From the NCBI GenBank assembly GCA_964304625.1, contig OZ199838.1:16430001-16494000 (forward strand): a stretch of 64,000 nucleotides of DNA. Reading direction: 5' to 3'. This stretch comes from Kudoa neothunni (Eukaryota; Cnidaria). The position numbers and the translations under genes are program-made. This document shows, one piece after another, positions 24,665-37,731 of the stretch (position 1 is the stretch's first letter; each line of letters opens with the position of its first letter). The notes beneath the pieces are model-generated. The model was not told the origin of the DNA. It saw only the letters and a program-made list of their open reading frames with translations, and did not search any database.

Positions 24665-26623
24665 CAGTCGAGATTGGATATTGCGTGATTCGGTATTTCG
24701 TAATTTAAGATTTTCGATATGAAGATATTTACATTGGGACTTAATTTTAGAGTTATATCATTACTTTATTTATTAAATTAATTATATAGAATAAAAATGA
24801 AAAAATATTTTTTCTACGTGCCTCTGATTTAGTATTGCGTAACGTAAATTACCAACGTGACTCGATATTGCGTGATTTCATCTTCAATATGTCCAGGGAG
24901 CAGCGTGAAATTTCTGAGAAAATTAGAATAATACAATATTACAATTCAATAAAATCAATAAAGGGCGCAAAGAAAATGACGGTTGAAAAGTTTAAACTTA
25001 ATGGTATGATTATTTTTAATCGATAACAATTTATTTTTTAAAGAACATTCAACGCTTGGCAGGATTCTTTCTCATGAAACCAAGCTGAAAAATTCAGATG
25101 TTGCAGGGAATAGGAAGAGGCATTCAAATGGAAGATTTATCAACATAGACGAAGAAGTTTATGAATGGTTTATCAAAAAACGCACCAATGGTCACATTTC
25201 TGGTGACGTAATACTTGAAATAGCCACCATAATTGCCAGAAAGAATGAATTCAAAATTTTAAAGCAAGCAGGGGTTTAAAAAAGGTTTGGAATCATTTTC
25301 AAGCATTTTCATGGTGAAGCTGCAAGCACTAACGTCGAGTCTATTGATTCGTGGATCTATGAAAATAAAAATTTGATAAGCATATACAGCCCAAAAAATA
25401 TAATCAATATTGACGAAACTGGTTTGTTTTATGAGAAATTACAGAACAGCAGTTATTTATTAAAAGAAGAAAATGACATTAAAGGTAAAAAGCTATCGAA
25501 AAAAAGAATAACGATCTTGGTATCGTGCTCTTTAAGCGGAGAAAAGTTGCCCTTAGTCGTAATTGGGAAATACCAAAACCCCAGGTGCTTCAAGGGAGTA
25601 AAAAATTTACCTTATGAGTATTATGCCCAAAAAAATTCTTGGATGACATCTGCTATTTTTTTTCCAGATACTGAAAAAATTAAATTTTAAAATGGAGTTA
25701 GAACAACGAAAAATACTAATCTTGCTGGACTAATGTCCAGCACATCCCAAAGATATCACTTGCTTTAGTAATATAAAGTTTTTCTTCTTACCTAAAAATA
25801 CTACAAGTGTTTTACAGCCACTCGATCTCGGAGTGATTAATTGTCTTAAAAGTAGATTAAACAAATATTGTGTAGCCATATGGCATTATGTGATGATTCG
25901 TTAAATAATAAATTTACATTACTTAATGCAATTTTGACACTCCAAGAAGCATGGAACAGTATTCCACCTGAAATTATTGTCAACTATTTTAAAAAGTCGG
26001 GCATATTTAGCGAAAGTAAAAGCTAATGCGAACTTCAAAAATTAATCCATTATCATAGGAGATACAGAGACGGAAACAAATGATAAAATTTTCGAAGATG
26101 AACAGAGTATAAATATACAATGAAATTTTAATATTTTTATAGTCGAGGAGGAAACATGGGAGACCAACTTTGATGATGATAACGGCGATGTCTTATATCA
26201 ACAGTGAATCCAATTCAGAACGAAATCGAATCTGATGAGGAAGAATCAAAAGTTCCAATAAAAATATAAAGCACGCCGTAAGTACATTAAGGAAGGTGTT
26301 TATTCAGGAAGAACCACCTGGACTCATCGATCTTTATCCGATAATGGATCGAATTTTAAAAATATCATCTCAAAAATGGCACCAAACTAAAATTACTTCA
26401 TTTTTTCATAAAAATTAATAATTTTGTCTGGTTGAGTTATATAAAATTCCTTATATTTATTTTATTTCACTAGCAATGATTTAAAGTAGGAAAAACGCAT
26501 AAAACAAGTTTAAATCGAATATTTTTACAAGTGCACATGTACGTGACTCGATATTGCGTAAAACCTTTTTATTGCGTAGTTTTTCCTTGGTTCTAAAAAT
26601 TACGCAATATTGAATCTCGACTG
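24665..26623 (+). mobile_element. pogo/Tigger-type transposon, decayed
   Basis: The ends are CAGTCGAGATTGGATATTGC and, inverted, CAGTCGAGATTCAATATTGC, flanked by TA on both sides (24663-24664, 26624-26625) within a TATA run. GATATTGCGT repeats recur just inside both ends (near 24863 and 26545). The coding remnants between them are those of a Tc1/mariner-superfamily pogo transposase. Confidence 0.9.
24886..26090 (+). pseudogene. pogo/Tigger transposase remnant (CENPB-HTH and DDE)
   Basis: Fragments in order are a helix-turn-helix start (SREQREISEKIRIIQYYN), a HSTLGRILSHETKL-like segment, a CENPB-type second helix domain (EEVYEWFIKKRTNGHISG), then NIINIDETGLFYEKL with the first catalytic Asp, GKYQNPRCFKGVKNLP, a LILLD..CPAHP block and NTTSVLQPLDLGVINCLKS. 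They lie in changing frames with several stops and frame breaks, for example the stop near 25277 and those between 25690 and 25730. The longest intact piece is 25373-25690. It is not expected to make an active enzyme. Confidence 0.88.
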
Positions 26624-27080
26624 TATATATATATTAGATTTAATCAAAAATTAATATGGAATTATAAAAACATTTATTTAAATATTTTTAATTTTTATAG
26701 TTCATTAAACATTCTAATTAATGATTGAACTTAGAAATAATACCTCGTGAGTATGATTTTATTTATTTTATTCTAATTCCATTGGATATTTCTGTTGGAA
26801 TCGCGCTCTAATAGAATATAACACGTTGTAATTTTGTTTACATTCCATATGAACTCGACTGCGCAGATTTTATTGAATCTTCATGTGTAGTCTGATAAAA
26901 ACACACTGAAACGCACTTTCATAAGTATACAAATTATCATCAATCTATGATTCAACTTAAATATCACACCAAAAATTTAAACACATTGAAAAATGTAATT
27001 ATATATTTTATTTTTCGATTTCTTTAACGAAATTATCTAAATTGAATATATTCATATACGGAATGTTCTGACTGATTATT

Positions 27081-27114
<34 letters not shown>

Positions 27115-27500
27115 GTAGGATATATGGAGTTACAGTTTTCAAATCTACATGATAAAATTGATTTTCTATATTCTAGTATATATATATATATATATATATA
27201 TATTACAATTGTTTGTGCAATATTTATGTATTGATGCTATAATGTTAAATATGCATATAGTATGAACAAATTTTATGTTATTAATTGGATCCTTTGCAAT
27301 ATAAATTTAATGTGAATTAATCATCCAAACCTAAGGTAAAACATTTTAAACTTTCCTCAAAAGTAAATTCTTTATTTTTAAGATGTTTCTGTAATTAACG
27401 GTGCTATCTTTTGATAAACATAACAATTGATATATATATATATACACTCTATTCACATAAAAAGTAAATACTAAATAATATCGAAGAAAAAGTAATAAAT
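26624..27500. other. AT-rich interior of the Merlin element with TA microsatellites
   Basis: Contains TA-dinucleotide runs near 27083-27110, 27176-27202 and 27431-27444. No coding sequence seen. Confidence 0.6.
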
Positions 27501-27506
27501 TTCAGG

Positions 27507-28649
27507 TTAATGTATAGAGTTTATATAAGAAATTGAGCTCAAAATGAACTCGAAGAATTCCCACGTATTTCTGTGTTTTGATCTTGGCCATTCTACGTGC
27601 AAGTAAGAATTAAGCATAGATCTAGGCACCCCATTCATTCTGCGTAGTATCTTCGTTTTTAAGTGATGCCAGACCACTTCTACTATATTTGTGTGGTTAT
27701 CATCATCCACGTATTGTAAAGAATGGTTTGTTTTTATACGATTATAGCCAAGCAAGCTTAGTTTGCAATATCCCTTCCACTCGTCAGTAAATATTGTGGC
27801 TCCCTCATTTATCTCTTGCGAGATTAACGAGTTAAGAGTGTGTTTGTCTCTTCTCTGAACGTTGAAAAAACGAGATTCAAGCAGACTACGTTGGTCTTTG
27901 CCGTCCACGGAACATTCACAAACTCCGACTACCCAGGGCCGTCAACCCGGTTATCATAACTTTCTCCGGTAGACTGCGTCTCAGAATCATCATCAGACTC
28001 AGAGTCACTAGGTAGATAAGCATCGTCAGGGGCATCGTGTCTCCAATGATCCATTTGGAGGTATCGGTCCTATTATTCTTCCGTTTACCTCTCAGTAAAC
28101 TTTCGTCGATCTCAAAAATAGTGTTTTTTCACCAAATTTCTCGCGACCATCGAAAGTTCGAGTATAAACACTCCTGAGGGAATAAAACCAAAACGAAACA
28201 GTTTTATTACTGGTGTCCATCAAATTCATTGTGGAACATCTTTGTTCTCCAACACACCACAGATAAACAAGTTAGAATATTTGGGATATTGTCAGTTTCG
28301 ATGAGTTTTGTCCCAAACAGTTGGTTATGACAAAAAAAGTGTTGTTGCGTGGTGAAAACGTTGTTCTACAATTTTTTCTCAAGAATATAAAAAAAGTAAT
28401 ATATAATTCTATAAACTTTAAGCATTTATAGGTTATTCTTTCGAGCGCATCGTAAATTAAAGCATTATCAGGGTCGGTCGATCTCCTTTTTCGCTGAACT
28501 ATGTTCACTTTCATAGTGTTGTATTTATGTCAATTTTTACATCTGGTCGGAATTTCTTGGATCAATCGTTTCGTGGTTAAATAAACGATTGACGCCTTAT
28601 TATCCAACAATAATTTATAAAATTGTCGTTGATTAGAGGTATCGCTCAT
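27507..28649 (-). pseudogene. Merlin (ISXO2-like) transposase, decayed copy
   Basis: An ATG at 28649 opens a segment ending near TRCKN, as expected for the N-terminal part of Merlin enzymes. Further along, FEIDESLLRGKRKNN (near 28120-28070) carries the first catalytic Asp region, and the longest open piece (27908-27507) has GATIFTDEWKGYCKL with the second Asp, then NHSLQYVDDDNHTNIVE and a WPRSKH...FEFIL end. These are the ISXO2 DDE landmarks; the usual GAHTN is DNHTN here. Stops and frame changes separate the pieces, so the gene looks dead. Confidence 0.82.
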
Positions 28650-29258
28650 CTTACCACATTAGTTAAATAGCGTCAAAAATGTAACGATTTTTTAACGCGA
28701 ATCTTACGTTAGTGACAAATTTTAAAACTTAAACTTTATTGGGTAAATAAACGGTAGAACAATTATATTAAACTAAAATTCGACTCTTAATAAAAAGTCC
28801 ATGAATCGATTATATTAATAAAATTATTTTTAATTTTGAAAAACGCGGTAAATATGTCAGGGTGTATTCATCATCATATTCACTAAATATTTTACATCGG
28901 TATTACGTCAAACAGTTTTCGAGCAAAACAATTAAATATGATCTTGCAAGGATAAATAATCACTTTCTTTATAAATTTCTGGGAGAGTGAAGACTTATTT
29001 ATCGATTTAATTTGGTTTGGATATTTTTGAGTGTTTAGAAAGTTCCCAAGTCGTTGAAAAATATTTATGCGCATATCCGAGCGCGAGTACCGAATTTTTC
29101 CGAGTACGTATTTTTGGGTATTTTTAAAATTTTGATCTTGTATATTTTCTCACTTCTCTCTATATTTAAAAATGTGTTTTAAATAATGAAATCAAAATCG
29201 GGAATGTAGGACATGTGCAAAAGGTCGAATTTGATGAACCGTATACTTCCCCATTACC

Positions 29259-30541
29259 TGCACATGAAGGTAAACCTTTTTGTTTGGCTAATTAATTTCT
29301 CTTCATGATTATCGTGAAGACGCATACTACAATCTTTTTGCTTCGTATTCACTCAATCCATTCGTATACCTCTTCATCAACAGAATGAAATTGTCCTGCA
29401 CACAAATAATTTCAATTTTTAGGTTCCAAAAACATTTATAGGTTTTGATGATTTTATTTTTCATCTCTAGGATGCCATTAAGAGTCAAGATAATTGATAC
29501 TTTAAAACGTGATACAATGGCAGTTTTTGGATTATTAGATTGGAGACTTTCATAATAATTAGTAATATCGTACTTTTCGGCAATAGATATAGTTTTAGGA
29601 GCGTTCTGACATTAAATATTGACTTAACTAAATAATAAACAAGAAGGACCAAAAAAAGTGCATGAAATTTGTCAATCACGTGACTTTTAGTTATATTATT
29701 TAACAGCTTTTTAAAATCATTTTTGTACAAAGTTTGATTAAAATTGTATAAGAAACATATTATATAAATAATAACCATCCGATATTCTAACTAAATTGGT
29801 ATTTAAAAGGTGTGTAAAATTGGTTACTTACTGTATTATGATTAAACAATTACTAAGGGTGAGAGGCTTTTTTATGACAATATGCAAAGTATTTAAAATA
29901 AATCATTTCAAAATTAATGATTCTCCAATTTTATTAATTTTGGGCTTTACCGCGTATATACGAGAAAAACTTTTTGGAAATGTAGTAAAATATTATGTCA
30001 ATAAGTTTATGCAAAAAAACACTAGAGTCCATATGAACTCTATTTTACTCGAAGGATATCCAATTTTGGTTTACTTGGGCGATTAACGTTTAAGACACGT
30101 CATAAGCTTTTCTGTGATAAAAGTACGCGGATAGCGCTTGAAAAGGAATCAACGACATAACTGGGAGTTAGTCACCACAAATAATGGAAAAATAGGTAAA
30201 ATGTCAAAATTATATTGTTTTTTTTTGTTGAAATATTGTATAATAATTAAAATAACATTTAATTAAATTGTATAGAAATTATTTACACATATGTTACTTT
30301 ATTTTTAACCTGTATAAGAAAATATTTCATCACCAAGTTTAAACGAATTCGGTTATAAAAAAAGTAAACTTAGATGTTTTTTTAAATGTTAAACGTTCAC
30401 TTTAATTGATAAATTCTTATTTGTAAGAGTTATGGTAAAGATATTGAATATAAGCTTACCTTGAAAAACAAAAATAAGGTTAAAAAAATAAAATATACAA
30501 TTATCCAATAGTATGAATATGAGTATATATATAACATGGTA
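29259..30541. other. Spacer upstream of copy 3
   Basis: From about 29800 it aligns with the spacers before copies 2 and 4 (shared words TATGCAAAGTATTTAAAAT and GATAGCGCTTGA), but more distantly. The 96-codon open stretch at 29796-30086 is not conserved as a frame in those spacers and is not called as a gene. Confidence 0.55.
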
Positions 30542-30638
30542 TTTATTGATGTATCAAATCCTATTGTTATGTTCATATGAATATCAATAGTTAAATCGAA
30601 ATATGCAGTTTAATCTGATTTAATCTCTGCACCACAAA
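30542..30638 (+). promoter_or_regulatory. Conserved proximal promoter block, copy 3
   Basis: Palindrome TTCATATGAA at 30572-30581, again 67 bp before the ATG at 30639. A TATATATATAACATGG segment precedes it. Confidence 0.6.
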
Positions 30639-33595
30639 ATGAAATTTCAGTCAGTTTCAGTTAGTTTATTAATTTCATTTTTATGTAATTTATTTAGGTT
30701 GATTATTTCATTAATATCTTATAGTTATTAATACTAATCTCGCTACTGAAAATAAACCAGCAGCTCAAGCTCCTACAAAAATACTTTCCTACAACATTGT
30801 AGAAAGGAAAGTCCATTTGGTTTTGACTGGATCAGACTATATAACGGATTCAAAAAAATGTCTTATAAGAAAAGAGAAGAATGATGGAAATGGATTTGAA
30901 CAGATACATCCTTGTGTAGCTAGCGATGAAACCGATGGGAATGACAGATGCGTACGTGTTTGTGCTGGAAGTGACAACCAAATAGAGTTTAATGTGCTTT
31001 CACCAAGAACAAGATTTATCTATGTATATTCCGGAGCGCAAGCTTCAGGTATCAAAGATAAAGATACAGGTGGAGAGGTTTTTGGACTTGCAATTCGTAA
31101 TCTAAATAAAATTATTTATTTTCATTAATCCAAATTAGCGCTCTTGGTGAATCCAAAAATCACGATATCCACAGATGCACCATCGAAAAAATTAACGCTT
31201 GCAGCTAAGACATGTAAACAAGTTGCCTGCCCCATTTTTTATAAAGATATTCAATACATGGCCGGTACAGTAGGAGCAAACTGCGATTCTGATAATAGCA
31301 ACAACCAAGTTGACTTTGACCTTATGATTCCTCATTATGAAATGATATGCACAAATTACCCAAGCTTCTTTTATCATATGCCAAATCCGTACATGAAAGA
31401 AAATATTGACATATACAAACCACAATACTACGTCACTTACAAAAAAGATGACACTGCTAAGAAAAATTATATCCTAAAATTCACCAACTCATTTCCTTCC
31501 GAAATTTGTTTTATTCAGTATTAAAGATGCGTCAAGTTCTGCAACTACCAATCCTTACGAATCTGTGTGTGGGGGGTGAAGCTGATAAAATGTGTTTTGC
31601 ACCTTGTGATACTGTTGAATTAACACTTACTGTTTCCAAACGAATCGTTGAAATATTAATTCAGAATAGACATCATAATTCAAGAGAAAATGATGGAAAC
31701 ATTGAGGGCTACAAGGAGAAAAAATATGGTATGATTTTTATTATGAAAATTTAGATATTTATTTATTATAGCTATCGAGGAGCCTGAAGCCGCGAATACA
31801 CTTTTTAGTGCGCCAACAACTGCGGGTATTACACTTAGCCCTTCTGCATACGACCCAACCACTGGTGCCGATACAGTCAAGTTCACTACTTGTACATTAA
31901 AACATTTTCCCGCTGACAAACTCAGAACAACCCAAGGAGAAGAAACGAAATGCGGAAATAATGATGCATGCCAAAATAATTGTGGAACAGCGTCTGTTAT
32001 ACAGGGACTATCTGCAGGGAAAGCATATATAATTGAGATTACTCCAGGAAACATTCAAAATCTTTCAGGTTTTAAAGAATACTTGTTTTTCAGAACAAGT
32101 AAGGAATATATTCATAACACTCATTAAATTATTTTTAGAAGAATCTGGTACATTAAACTTCGCCGACACAGCACCCACACCAACCGACGTGACTGCTGCA
32201 ATTAAAGCGGTTGCTGGTGACGTTGGATCAGCAACAACTGAACCGACCTGTTCCTATTACGTCAGTATAAAAGATAAAAACACGTTCGTAGAAGCAGAAT
32301 GTGAAGACAGCAATCCATGTAGAGGATTTTGTAAAGACACCAAGAAGTTGATAAATCTAAACCCTAAAACAAACTACGATATTAAAGTTATTTCACACAA
32401 AGACTATGGAATCAAAATATTTAAAAATATTCCAACTAGTAAAAAAATTTGAATATAACCTAATATAAATTATATTTGTTAGCTTGGTCAACCATGACTC
32501 TTTCCCATAAATTCCTAGATAAAGGGTTTAAAGTGGCTGGAACTTTGACATCCGTTTATCCACGAGCAATATGTCACTACAAAATAAGAGAAAAAAACGG
32601 AGAGACTCTAAAAGATGTTTATTCCTGTCCAGAAGTTGTTCCTCCGTCGCCGCCGGTCGGTCCAGTCACTGAAGATATTGCTGCTCCTCCTACACCTACT
32701 CAAACTCAGGAAACGACAGAATCTAGGCTGGTCAGCGTTTCAAATTTGTCTGGAATAAAAATAGCAAGATCTGGCAATGTAGAAGCAACTGATGCCACAC
32801 CCACTGAACCCACTACTACTCAATCTATGTTTCCACCATGTAGCAAACCACCACTCTGCAGCAATATAATAATTAGTGATGGTTATGAGGCTAATAAAGA
32901 ATATCAAGTATTGGTGACGGCTGTAGACCGATCAGAGGAAGTTACAATCAATATTCCTAAAAGTAACATATAAAGGAATTAATATAGATATTTTCTAAAT
33001 TGTCATATAAATATAGATTCACTCCCAGAACCATCTCAAGATACAAACAAACAAATTACGGTAGTTATAGAGAGAGTAGGAGATACGTTAAAAATCACGT
33101 CATTGCTTCCAAAAGAAAAGGATGATAATTCAGTATGTCGATGGATACTGAGAGACATCACTGATGTTTCTCAACGAATAGTGAAAAAATGTGATTCCAG
33201 TAGAAGTAAAGTTTGCAAACTTCCAACTTGCAAATCATTTACTATCAAAGAGGTAAGTGATACCAATGATTATCATTTAACGCTTATTCACTCCCGAGAT
33301 TCCAATGTTAAAGGTGTTGGAATAATAAAACGAGGTAACTAAGACTTAATAATAATATCAATTATTATTATTATTATAATTAATAATTTAGGAGAGACCT
33401 CTAATCAATCCAGGTAAAATTAATATTTTAATATTTAATGTATTATATTTTTAGGGCGAGCACCTCAATGTATTAAATTTTGAGTTGATATGTTGGAATA
33501 AGTTTTCATTTAGGATTGTTGGAATCATTGTTCCAGTCGCTATTGTTATTGTAGGGGTTGGATTTTACTTTGGTTATATGAAGAATAGAGGATAA
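30639..33595 (+). CDS. Tandem array gene, copy 3: two single-base surpluses in exon 3
   Basis: Exons by homology: 30639-30684, 30725-31096, 31139-31728, 31772-32098, 32139-32438, 32483-32962, 33017-33334, 33392-33413, 33455-33469 and 33514-33595. All splice sites and all exon lengths other than exon 3 fit. Exon 3 has 590 nt against 588 in copy 2, with an extra T in a T run near 31510 (GAAATTTGTTTTATTC) and an extra G in a G run near 31572. Both fall in homopolymers in a part otherwise nearly identical to copy 2, so either the copy is a recent pseudogene or the assembly has run-length errors. Exon 4's variable loop is TTQGEETKCGNNDACQNNC. Exon 5 is identical or nearly so to copy 5. In exon 6 the insert is TESRLVSVSNLSGIKIARS, and intron 6 starts GTAACATATAAAGG, shared only with copy 6. 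The tail is MKNRG. Confidence 0.8.
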
Positions 33596-34233
33596 CTTTG
33601 ATTAACTCAGTTAACATTTGGAACATATTACATTAATTTTTATTAGTTTATAATTTTATAATTGAATATATTATAAATATTTGTAAATTTATTTACCAAT
33701 AATTATTCATTTTATTTGAGGACCACTAAAAAATAAATTTACATCGGCAGAATAAGTTGTGATAATTTTATCATTTCATTATAAATGAAATCAATTGTAT
33801 AATTTAATGTTATTAATTTATGATCACATAAATAATTTGTAAACTCATTCATAAGGATTATTTCAACAACACAAATACACTAAATTAAGATTTGTGTGTG
33901 ATATCTCAGTAAAATTAGCATTAGTCTAGTTTTTATGTACTTTTGTAATCCATTATAGATCTTGAATATTTTATTACAAAATTATTGAAAAAATTTAATT
34001 CGTAATTTTTGAGGTTTCATTTGTCGTACAAAATTACATGTGGTGTATATATGCGTACTGTCTATTGATTGATATCACAATTCCAAAATATATCAAAAAA
34101 TTATAAAATAAAACGATCTTTGAATTCTTTAATAAATTAAATATGAATTGGAATAGTTAAATTTCATAAGTTTAAATCAAGACCGAACCTAACTACCTTT
34201 CCGAATTGAATAACAGATTTTTAAGCCTTGTAA
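33596..34233. other. 3' flank of copy 3, duplicate of the copy 1 flank
   Basis: Aligns with 16100-16770 after copy 1, with several small deletions. No gene seen. Confidence 0.6.
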
Positions 34234-34242
34234 TTGTTTTAT

Positions 34243-35710
34243 GGAAGTGGCTATATCTCAGGGAATGAATATCTCTAAAATTACTGCATATATTTTTTTC
34301 ATATTTAACATATTATCTAATATTTACTTAACTTAATTTCTCATAAGTATTAAAAATATTTGCAGTTGAATAAGTTTTCAGTAGCGCAACCATCCTTAGT
34401 CTATCAATATTAAGGTGTAATTATATTATATTTTTAAATTTTTCGATAAAAAAGCATATTCCCTTTTTGGATTATTTAATATAAATAATTAATTCTTCGC
34501 TTAATGTAATTTCGGCGTCCATTGTATACTTTCGGGTTAGAATGTTAAAGATGAATTCTAGCATGTTTACATATAGAATATAGTTTATTTCCTGCGAAGA
34601 TCCTTATATTGTCATAATAAAATATGAATAATTAAAATTTTGATTATCTCAAACATTACACATGGCCTCTAAAAATATTTTTATATTCATCGGTGGAAAC
34701 ACGTATGAAATAAAGTTTTTAAATGTTGGTCCTATAATAGAAAATAATGAATAAAATGCTTTAGTTAATATTCGCAGGAAAAAACTCTTGGAAACAAAAA
34801 AATTCTAACAGAAGTTAAAATAAAAACAAATTTTTTGATGGTGATGGTTAATATTACTGAATTTTGTGGGGAACTTTTTTATAAGGCTATAAGTTCTATT
34901 AGCTTACTAGAATAAATATCTACAAATAGTGATGATGTTTATATCGTTCGTGCCCCCCAATAAATTTGATTATTTGTTGACAAATATATAATTTACAATA
35001 TAATATAGTTGAAGATGTGTGAAAGTATAGAAAAAGGAAATCTTTTATGATTTAATTTTTGATAATGAGAAAGAAGTGTCTCCTGTAGACTTAACATGGA
35101 TGCCACTTATCAACAAGACAAAACCAGACATAAATAAATGAATTAAAACCCCATAAGGAACTAATAAATAATTGCAATAAAGCTGAAAATAGAATACAAC
35201 AACCATTATTAAAAGTCAAAATATTATTATCGTTGTTGGATTTTTAAACCTCAAAATTCCATCGAAAGTAATGCCAATTGTAAGGCTAGAAAGAATTTAT
35301 TTGTGAAGAGTTGTGAATATAAAAATATACAACAATAATTCACGACATCAATAAATAAAAAAATTCAATATGACATATTAAGTTTATTTTTTGTATATGG
35401 AAGCTGTTATATTTTATTATTTCTAACTCACATGATCAAGTCATAATATATTCCATATCTTTTAGGAATACAAAATAACACGAGAAAAAAAGAGAGTGAA
35501 AATTTCAATAATTGTTGTCTTATAAATGATAATTATACTTAAATATTGATGGACTCAGAATGGTAGTTGCTCTACTGAAAATTTATTCTTCTGCAAATTT
35601 TTTTTATACTTACGAAAAATTAAGTTAAATAAATATTAGATATGTAGAATGTGAACAAAATATATGCAGTAGTTTTAGAGATGTTCATTCTCTGAGATAT
35701 AGCAACTTTC
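34243..35710. mobile_element. Mutator-type MITE (copy B, paralogue of 16780-18287)
   Basis: Same ends (GGAAGTGGCTATATCTCAGG at the left) and same flanks as copy A, so it was duplicated with the block rather than inserted anew. It lacks about 35 bp found in copy A just inside the left end (the ACCTGATAATCCGG section). Confidence 0.75.
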
Positions 35711-37635
35711 TTATTTATTCTAACCCTCGAGCAAAATGGGGTACAAATAGGGTCCAAACGATATTAGGATGTATTTTCTTTGATTAATTTTTAATTCCCA
35801 GTTCTAATGTTTTTCTTATTTTTCTATAAATCATAGATCTATAAAAAATGTTATTAATATAACTTCGAAATTTCTTAATCGAATATTAAGATAAAAAAAA
35901 TCATCCAAAGAAAATGGCGTCCTCATTGATCCAAGATGTTTATTTAATATTTTTGAACAGAAAGACTTAATTATAGTATTATTAAGAGAACAATTTGTTG
36001 TAAAAATTATTTTATGCCTAAAATGAATAACCCAAAAATATACACTCAGGTGCGGATATACATATTTTTTGTCAGGTTATGGGTTTTTTTAATTAAAGGC
36101 GGTAATATTGACATCCATGACTATGATACCCCAAGTCTGTTTTATTTAACAGAAACTATGGATCAATATATAAAGGAGATTTTGTGTTGGTCGATACTGA
36201 TGATTCCCTTATTTATAAAAATGGACGTTCGTGGGGCTAGACGAATCCATCGAAAACGCAGACGCCTCCTGAAAATATGATGTGTATTAGCCAGGATATG
36301 ATTCATTATAACATCCAAAGGATTATTAAAAAAAGGTTTCCTCTGAGTTTTCTGAAGCGTTAAGAATAAATAAAATAATCACGAATGCAAAAATAAATGC
36401 ATCGAATTGAAAACATCAGGAAAAATTTTCAAGTGGAAATTAGTATCGCAGAATGATAACAAAAAATGAGATTTATTATGTGTACTCGTTCCCAAGATAA
36501 AAAAACTGACCTAGAACACGACTTGTGTATGGCTCCTTGCTGCAACGAACATTAAGTTTTTCTTGCAAAAGCTTTAAGACATTATTTTTCGATTTACGTT
36601 GTTTTTTGAACTCGCGTATAATTCATTTGAATTATTTTAACTAACATGTAATGGTAGTATTCTCATCCTTTTTTAACAACAATTATCTTAATACAAAGCT
36701 TTACCTCATGTATCAATGTCTCCTTATATTTTAATTTCGTCGCTACAATATTCTTTTAATTTTAGGGTGTTAAATAATTATTCAAATATCTTAAATGTGG
36801 CGGGGGTTACGTTCTAATTTATTATATTGATGTACTCTGTAAAATTAAGTTTATTCGAAATTCGAATAATCATAAAAACCCGTAGAATCTAATCGGTATT
36901 ATAATTAAATTATTACTAAGAGTAAGAGATTTTTTATGGCAGTATGCAAAGTATTTAAAATCAATCAATTCAGTTTTAATGATTCTTAAAGTTTTTGACT
37001 TTAGCATTACCGCGCGTATGTGATGAAATATTTAATGTGTAATTATCTTTGAAAGCGTACGTGTTTTGCAAAAAAACTTCTTGGTAATGTAGAAAAATAT
37101 TATGCAAATAAGTTTATACAAAAACACTAAGTTCTATATGGGCTATTTTACTCGGGGGTATCCGATTTTGGTATACTCTGATGGTTAAAGTAGAGGAACT
37201 TCATAGGTTTTTCTGTGATAAAAATACGCGAATAGCGCTTGACAAGGAATTAACAACATAACTGAGAATTAGTCACCACAAATATAGGAAAAATAGGTCA
37301 AATATCAAAATTATATCGTTTCTTCTTTGTTCAAATATTGTAAAATTATTAAAATTAAAATAACTTTTAATTACACTATATAGAAATTATGTATAAGTGT
37401 GTTATTTTATTTTTCACCTGTATAGGAAAATTTTTAGCCACCAAAGTTTAACGAATTTAATTATAAAACAAGTAAGCATAGATGCTCTCAAAAATGTTAA
37501 ACGTTTACTTAAATTCTTTAATCTTTATTTTAGAGAATTATGGTAAAATGTATAAATTATAAATTTATCAGGAAAAATAAATTCACAAAATCAAAGTATG
37601 CAATTTTCCAACAATATCAATATATCACATTGTAT
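35711..37635. other. Spacer upstream of copy 4, duplicate of the copy 2 spacer
   Basis: Aligns along its length with 18288-20205. The 88-codon open stretch 36014-36280 corresponds to 18627-18857 and remains unrecognised. Confidence 0.6.
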
Positions 37636-37731
37636 ATATCGATGTATCAAATCCTATTGTTATGTTCATATGAATATCAATAGTTAAATCGAAATATACA
37701 GTTTAATCTGATTTACTCTCTGTAGCAAAAA
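37636..37731 (+). promoter_or_regulatory. Conserved proximal promoter block, copy 4
   Basis: Palindrome TTCATATGAA at 37665-37674, 67 bp before the ATG at 37732. Confidence 0.6.

Larger units (their letters stand above)
24305..29258 (-). mobile_element. Merlin-type DNA transposon, interrupted by a pogo element
   Basis: Two inverted arms of roughly 300 bp face each other: 24305-24600 and about 28970-29258. The outer ends read GGTAATGAAGGAGTATACG and, inverted, GGTAATGGGGAAGTATACG, and the arms share TTCGACC, CATGTCCTACATTC, GAAAATACCC-like words and ATGCGCATAAATA. Between them lie an ISXO2-like transposase (27507-28649, minus) and the inserted pogo element (24665-26623). Long inverted repeats plus an ISXO2 transposase fit Merlin; I found no clear target duplication, so the outer limits are approximate. 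Confidence 0.68.

Noticed and set aside
29796-30086. 96-codon open stretch before copy 3
   Set aside because: The aligned spacers before copies 2 and 4 have stops in the same frame.
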